10,287 nt of DNA from CAZHJA01 sp964532865 (GTDB taxonomy: Bacteria > Patescibacteriota > Microgenomatia > UBA1406 > GWC2-37-13), in contig CAZHJA010000032.1 in assembly GCA_964532865.1 (NCBI GenBank), forward strand, positions 1 through 10,287. Reading direction: 5' to 3'. Below the pieces are notes generated by a model that made no database searches, was not told the origin of the DNA, and saw only the letters and a list, made by a program, of their open reading frames with translations. This document shows positions 7,421-10,287 of the stretch, in pieces. Positions within the stretch are counted from its first letter, which is position 1. Each line of letters starts with the position of its first letter. The position numbers and the translations under genes are program-made.

Positions 7421-7741
7421 TCATATCTTTGAATCGATTAAGATAACAGCCGGATAGAATGAACCTACTCTGGTAATATTATAAAATGCACCGGAAGAAA
7501 CCTTCTCAAGTAACAACTCACGACGAGAGAATAAACTCAATCCTTTATTGGTTTTGTACTCAAAAAAGATATTAAGTTCAGGTATAGATTCATGGAACGG
7601 TTTCTCGTCGGAAATTTTATACTCCAATTTCTTCTTATCGCCAGGGAGAAGCATGAATACTTCAGGAGATCGCCACTCATAATCAAAACCTCGGATACCC
7701 CAACGACAATCGATAGCTACTTTTTCCCCTGTATTAACCAC
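7421..7741 (-). CDS. Ig-like beta-domain segment, probably the split C-terminus of the nucleotidyltransferase
   Basis: The ORF is called from a GTG at 7739-7741 (106 residues), but the frame is open back to 7768, directly after the TGA that ends the nucleotidyltransferase, and is the same frame. Read from 7768 it begins PSGHFVHFHVVNTGEKV, then ...DYEWRSPEVFMLLPGDKKKLEYKI. This is the strand pattern of an immunoglobulin-like fold: a hydrophobic strand, an 'N-T-G' turn, then 'L-x-PGD-K' before the next strand. The GTG start would cut away part of a strand. The nucleotidyltransferase C-terminus, IPVLDIELNLGGTG, looks like the first strand of the same domain. So this is best seen as a formerly (or still, by readthrough) fused domain separated by one stop codon. 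No good ribosome binding site precedes the GTG. It ends in TGA at 7421-7423. Confidence 0.45.
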   Translation of the reverse strand: MVNTGEKVAIDCRWGIRGFDYEWRSPEVFMLLPGDKKKLEYKISDEKPFHESIPELNIFFEYKTNKGLSLFSRRELLLEKVSSGAFYNITRVGSFYPAVILIDSKI

Positions 7742-7768
7742 ATGAAAATGGACAAAATGACCCGATGG

Positions 7769-7771
7769 TCA
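7769..7771 (-). other. In-frame TGA between nucleotidyltransferase and Ig-like domain
   Basis: The stop is GGT-TGA-CCA on the minus strand. The reading frame on both sides is the same and open for 319 codons before and 115 codons after. A single base change from TGG, CGA, AGA or GGA would create it. The long backbone ORFs contain no in-frame TGA, so general reassignment of TGA in this genome is not supported. Confidence 0.6.
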
Positions 7772-8728
7772 ACCTGTACCACCTAAGTTTAGTTCTATAT
7801 CTAAAACGGGAATATCATCAGGAATTTTTACTCTCTCCTTCTTAGGAAATTTAGGAGGTTCGTACAAGGCGGTAAGAAATCGCTGAACTTGGAGATAGGC
7901 TTGAGTCTTAATCTGTTCCCTAAGTTCACCGATTGCCTCTTGAAAATCAGCCACCCAACCCGGCCCTTCAGCTTCTCGCGAACGAAACTTATCATGGATT
8001 AACTCAATTGCTTCCTTAATCAAACCATGCTCTCTAAAAGGACGAACTTCTTCGGCAACCGTATAAGGACCAGATTTGTAATAAAGCACTAAACTGTGAA
8101 TATCATAGGCATCTTTTTGTTTGTAGCGAGAACCTAACACAATCCCCTTCATCGTCATAATCCCCACAATGTCCGCCATTTTAATATTGGTTTTGCCTTC
8201 GGAACCATCCGGTAACTTCCCCTTAAGAGTAATGTCAATAGCGTGGTCAAACATCACGTCAGCACCCCTGGCTTTTCTGACAAGAAAATCTTCCTGAATA
8301 CGTTGATGATGTTTGTTTTTCTGTGTTCCACCATATTCAGGCCCCAGAAAATCAATTTGGATCTGTTCTTTTCCCTTGCTTGTTATTACATTTTTCGCAA
8401 AAGAGTGTTGAATTGGTTTTCCTTTTTTATCCAGTTTTTGTTCATAACCTCGCCGTTTAAGTATTTCCAGGATTGAAGAATAACCCTTTTTGTCAATTAG
8501 TCTGGGATTAACGGCAATATCAATATCTTTTGAGCCAACATGCTGAAAAGCTACACCGGTCGATTGATATTGTTTGAGTAAAAGATAAGGAACCCAACCG
8601 CCAACCAATACCAATCCCTCACGATAAGACCCAAGGGCGATCATGAGTTCAAGTAGATACGACAATGAAACATCAGCTATATTTGAGACAAAAGTGGTTT
8701 TAGTTCGATCATATTTAGTTTGCGTCAT
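7769..8728 (-). CDS. AbiEii-like nucleotidyltransferase (type IV toxin-antitoxin toxin candidate)
   Basis: The 319-residue protein has the core of a DNA-polymerase-beta-like nucleotidyltransferase. VLVGGWVPYLL gives the Gly-Gly turn (43-44). GSKDIDIAV supplies the two metal-binding aspartates (D68, D70). IQIDFLGPEYG carries the third acidic residue (D126). A helical C-terminal half with a KQKDAYDIHSL segment (about residues 200-215) is typical of AbiEii/AbiGii and MNT-like proteins. Known family members add nucleotides to RNA, for example tRNA 3' ends (MenT toxins), and stop growth or abort phage infection. Activity and target here are inferred. The gene lies nine bases behind the AbiEi-like gene, the usual antitoxin-toxin order, so it should be cotranscribed. 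A Lys/Pro-rich linker (about 290-306) ends in IPVLDIELNLGGTG, which looks like the first strand of a further domain cut off by the TGA. Confidence 0.8.
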   Translation of the reverse strand: MTQTKYDRTKTTFVSNIADVSLSYLLELMIALGSYREGLVLVGGWVPYLLLKQYQSTGVAFQHVGSKDIDIAVNPRLIDKKGYSSILEILKRRGYEQKLDKKGKPIQHSFAKNVITSKGKEQIQIDFLGPEYGGTQKNKHHQRIQEDFLVRKARGADVMFDHAIDITLKGKLPDGSEGKTNIKMADIVGIMTMKGIVLGSRYKQKDAYDIHSLVLYYKSGPYTVAEEVRPFREHGLIKEAIELIHDKFRSREAEGPGWVADFQEAIGELREQIKTQAYLQVQRFLTALYEPPKFPKKERVKIPDDIPVLDIELNLGGTG

Positions 8729-8737
8729 AATTGAACG

Positions 8738-9784
8738 TTAAAAACCCAACTTTATTTCTCGTAAGTGTTCTGCTTGCTCTACCCCACGAGCAGGATTATT
8801 AAACAAATCCATGTAAAGTTGGATATTTGATACAACCGGAACCTCTTTTATAAAAGAGGTGGAGATTTTTTGCATCTGGTAAAATACACCTTCATCATAA
8901 GGAATATAAAGTTCAACATTAGCTCCATTTGTAACCTCTTGAAGATCTAAAAGATTTTTCCAGCGGTCTAAATCACTTAGTTGCTTTATATAAAACTGTA
9001 ATTTTGTAATGCCTCTTATAAATGGCGCAACCAGATCGGCTCCGCTAAAGAACGACAAGGCAAAAGGTAAATCTTCCGCCTTTTCTAAGACAAAAGTAAG
9101 AAGTACTGTGATATTTGGCTCGAAACTAAAAAAAGTGAATTTCTTCAACTTGTATGATGAATACGTATTTTTCCATGCCGTAAGAAGCCGATCAGGATTT
9201 CTTAAGACAAGTTTATTTTTCTGATTCCACTCAATTAATTCTTCTTCAATCATCCTGTCAATGGTTTTGTGTGTTTGCCCCAAACTAACTTTGGCTTCTT
9301 GAGACAGCTCACCCAACAACCAAGCTTCCTTCGGTTGAGCAAGAAGAACGCGGGTGATTCTGCTGGAAATAGGGGCAAAGAGGTTTTTAAGAGGAATTTT
9401 TTGAACAAAAGGATTTTTCTCAACAATTTTTTCAATATACACGTCGTCTTTCTTGAGGTAAAAATTACCGGCCAAATCCATTATCCCCACGCCTTCCTCC
9501 TTAGCAACTTGTCGAGCTGTTTTACCAAAAAATTGTCCGGCGACAAAAGGCACAACTCCGCCTTGAGAGGCATATGCTTTAACTTGGCGGGCAGCCTCTC
9601 TAAAAGTGGCTGTTCCACCTGTATTTTTAACCTCAATAACGACAGAGAACTCTCCATTTGGGGTTTTCAGAACTCCTTGAAGATCCGGTCCAGATTTACC
9701 CATTGGAAGCACACCAAGATTTTCGAGAGTTAAACCCTCGGGAATACTACCTGGAAGCTGATTTATTAGCGTATTTTCACTCAT
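8738..9784 (-). CDS. AbiEi-family antitoxin/transcriptional regulator with nuclease-like N-terminal domain
   Basis: A start at the ATG 9782-9784 gives 348 residues. The longer 366-residue reading begins on a TTG inside the promoter, so it is rejected. The N-terminal half (about 1-125) has a restriction-endonuclease-like pattern: GPDLQG (D34), a 17-residue interval, then VVIEVK (E51, K53), i.e. PD-(D/E)XK-like. GVGIMDLAGNFYL (about 98-110) is a hallmark I associate with AbiEi_2-type antitoxins. A winged helix-turn-helix follows at about 142-187 (RITRVLL...LLGELSQEAKVSLGQTHKTIDRMIEEELI), then a mixed alpha/beta C-terminal domain. It should neutralise the adjacent nucleotidyltransferase and repress the operon. 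In the AbiE system of Streptococcus, AbiEi binds inverted repeats at its own promoter, and a matching double dyad lies here. It ends with TAA nine bases before the toxin ATG. Whether the nuclease-like site is active is unknown. Confidence 0.78.
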   Translation of the reverse strand: MSENTLINQLPGSIPEGLTLENLGVLPMGKSGPDLQGVLKTPNGEFSVVIEVKNTGGTATFREAARQVKAYASQGGVVPFVAGQFFGKTARQVAKEEGVGIMDLAGNFYLKKDDVYIEKIVEKNPFVQKIPLKNLFAPISSRITRVLLAQPKEAWLLGELSQEAKVSLGQTHKTIDRMIEEELIEWNQKNKLVLRNPDRLLTAWKNTYSSYKLKKFTFFSFEPNITVLLTFVLEKAEDLPFALSFFSGADLVAPFIRGITKLQFYIKQLSDLDRWKNLLDLQEVTNGANVELYIPYDEGVFYQMQKISTSFIKEVPVVSNIQLYMDLFNNPARGVEQAEHLREIKLGF

Positions 9785-9829
9785 ATAGGTATTTTCACTA
9801 AACAGTGAAAGTATACTAAATAGTGAAAA
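9774..9829. promoter_or_regulatory. Double-dyad operator (four AGTGAAAA-type half-sites)
   Basis: TTTTCACT occurs at 9774-9781 and 9792-9799; AGTGAAA at 9804-9810 and AGTGAAAA at 9822-9829. The inner and outer pairs share one exact centre (9801.5), and the half-sites on each side are 18 bases apart. The outer left site encodes Ser-Glu-Asn, codons 2-4 of the AbiEi-like gene; the inner right site abuts the -10 box and the outer right site lies in the promoter spacer. Binding would block RNA polymerase, so autorepression by the winged-helix antitoxin is the likely use. Confidence 0.65.
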
Positions 9830-9838
9830 CAATTGCAA
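9810..9838 (-). promoter_or_regulatory. Promoter of the AbiEi/nucleotidyltransferase operon
   Basis: On the minus strand, TTGCAA (9838-9833) and TATACT (9815-9810) are separated by 17 bases. The expected start point is near 9803, giving a leader of about 18 bases to the ATG at 9784. No Shine-Dalgarno site is visible. The repeat array overlaps the whole core promoter. Confidence 0.6.
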
Positions 9839-9889
9839 GTATTTAAGAACTTATCGACTGATAATTCCATAATTCATCAATCCCGACTA

Positions 9890-9919
9890 TATAAGATTAT
9901 ATGAGATTGTATAAGATTA
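9890..9919. repeat. Three tandem copies of a 10-bp repeat
   Basis: TATAAGATTA (9890-9899), TATGAGATTG (9900-9909) and TATAAGATTA (9910-9919) follow each other without gaps. Copies 1 and 3 are identical and copy 2 differs at two positions. A 10-base period puts the copies on the same face of the helix, as in multimeric protein sites or iterons. Confidence 0.6.
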
Positions 9920-9948
9920 GGAAAACATTCATCAAGTAGCATTGATAT

Positions 9949-9970
9949 ACAAAATCACCGGTGATTTTGT
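9949..9970. repeat. Perfect 22-bp palindrome
   Basis: ACAAAATCACC (9949-9959) is followed directly by its reverse complement (9960-9970) with no spacer. The A-tract before and T-tract after a small CCGG centre would also resemble a short bidirectional terminator. A dimeric regulator or recombinase site is equally possible. Confidence 0.7.
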
Positions 9971-10150
9971 CAAGTGGACTTTATAAATTGCCCTATGAGT
10001 ATCTATTTACTATATCACCCGTTCAACTATATATTTTATAGATATTTTTTAAAAAAACCAAAGAATTACCACAAACATTTACATAGGGAAGGCTTTTGGA
10101 GTATTTTTTATTCTCTCGAATATAAAACCTAAAAATGTTGAAATCAAAGG

Positions 10151-10209
10151 TCTCTAGAAAGCTCCAGCAGTACATTCAAACGAAGCGTTCAGTTCTCTGA
10201 GAAGCTCCA
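10151..10209. repeat. Imperfect 16-bp direct repeat beside the tRNA gene
   Basis: The 16 bases at 10151-10166 and 10194-10209 both begin TCTCT and end AAGCTCCA; they match at 13 of 16 positions and are offset by 43 bases. The second copy ends nine bases before the tRNA 3' end. Significance is uncertain. Confidence 0.35.
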
Positions 10210-10217
10210 AATTAGTG

Positions 10218-10287
10218 CGGAGGAGGTAGGATTCGAACCTACGACACCCTTTTACGGGCATGGCGCATTAACAATGAAGTCTGCGCT
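10218..10287 (-). tRNA. Partial class II tRNA gene, probably tRNA-Ser (5' part outside window)
   Basis: On the minus strand the 3' portion is clear: a T-arm with 5-bp stem GTAGG/CCTAC and loop TTCGAAT, the acceptor strand CTCCTCC, and discriminator G. CCA is not encoded. Before the T-arm is a long variable arm (ATGCCC-GTAAAA-GGGTGT), which makes it class II; discriminator G favours serine over leucine or tyrosine. A perfect GCGCA/TGCGC pair fits the anticodon stem but encloses 14 bases instead of 7, so no anticodon can be named. The gene runs off the right edge, and the D-arm and 5' acceptor strand (expected GGAGGAG) are not seen. That it is a tRNA gene is fairly sure; the amino acid is tentative. 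Confidence 0.75.

Larger units (their letters stand above)
9839..10217. other. Intergenic region between the operon promoter and the tRNA gene
   Basis: These 379 bases contain no gene-like ORF in any frame. They hold a threefold 10-bp tandem repeat, a perfect 22-bp palindrome, a T6A7 run (10045-10057) and an imperfect direct repeat near the tRNA. The sequence is AT-rich like the backbone. It may contain the tRNA transcript's end and the upstream control region of the operon, or one edge of an integrated element. Confidence 0.5.

Noticed and set aside
7769..7771. Alternative genetic code (TGA as Gly or Trp) for the whole genome
   Set aside because: The long backbone ORFs, including 720 codons, contain no in-frame TGA, and two island ORFs end at TGA without plausible continuation. 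At most the recoding could be local or from the donor.
9269..9733. Plus-strand ORF of 154 codons inside the AbiEi-like gene
   Set aside because: It is antisense to a well-supported gene and has no protein-like pattern; it is a shadow ORF.
9785..9838. N-terminal extension of the AbiEi-like protein starting at 9838
   Set aside because: The first codon is TTG inside the -35 box, and the added residues (FSLFSILSLFSENTY) are a translation of the operator repeats and promoter. The ATG at 9784 is the sensible start.
9774..9919. CRISPR array
   Set aside because: The repeats are 8-10 bases, partly inverted, and the spacing is too short for repeat-spacer units.
10218..10287. tmRNA 3' end
   Set aside because: The discriminator is G, the alanine-type acceptor features are missing, and a class II variable arm directly precedes the T-arm.

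Overview
The window looks like a piece of a small-genome, AT-rich bacterium, most likely of the Candidate Phyla Radiation (Patescibacteria). This is inferred from the gene mix, not from a marker gene: a large surface membrane protein, a stand-alone VirB4/TraG-like ATPase, a pseudopilin, an FN3/Cys-rich anchored protein, a YtxH-like protein and a phosphoribosyltransferase. Shine-Dalgarno sites are nearly absent. Several promoters place the -10 box so close to the ATG that the transcripts should be leaderless.

Positions 1-6760 form the AT-rich backbone (two 60-base blocks counted by hand gave 27-28% GC). In order they hold: the C-terminal part of a membrane protein (+, enters from the left edge); a small basic protein (-); a 720-residue transfer-type ATPase (+); a YtxH-like protein (-); a membrane-anchored FN3 plus Cys-rich protein (-); a phosphoribosyltransferase (-); and a pseudopilin with a Cys-rich tail (+). 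All complete genes here end in TAA or TAG. The two Cys-rich proteins and the pseudopilin-type leader point to cell-surface or pilus functions.

Positions 6761-7119 are gene-poor. From 7120 the composition changes (blocks counted at 33%, 47% and 55% GC) and TGA stops appear. This looks like an acquired accessory island of four minus-strand ORFs read from 9784 towards 7120: an AbiEi-type antitoxin/regulator with a nuclease-like N-terminal domain and a winged helix; an AbiEii-like nucleotidyltransferase; an Ig-like beta-domain segment joined in frame to the nucleotidyltransferase except for one TGA; and an unrecognised small ORF. The promoter of this type IV toxin-antitoxin-like operon is covered by four copies of an AGTGAAAA-type half-site arranged as one exact double dyad, which suggests autorepression by the AbiEi-like protein.

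Positions 9839-10217 carry no gene. They hold a threefold 10-bp tandem repeat, a perfect 22-bp palindrome and an imperfect direct repeat. The right edge enters the 3' part of a class II (probably serine) tRNA gene on the minus strand. The island thus lies beside a tRNA 3' end, a classic integration position, although no second att copy was found. The best candidates for something unusual are the nucleotidyltransferase interrupted by TGA before an Ig-like domain, the double-dyad operator that runs into the start of the antitoxin gene, and the tRNA whose anticodon stem encloses 14 bases instead of 7.
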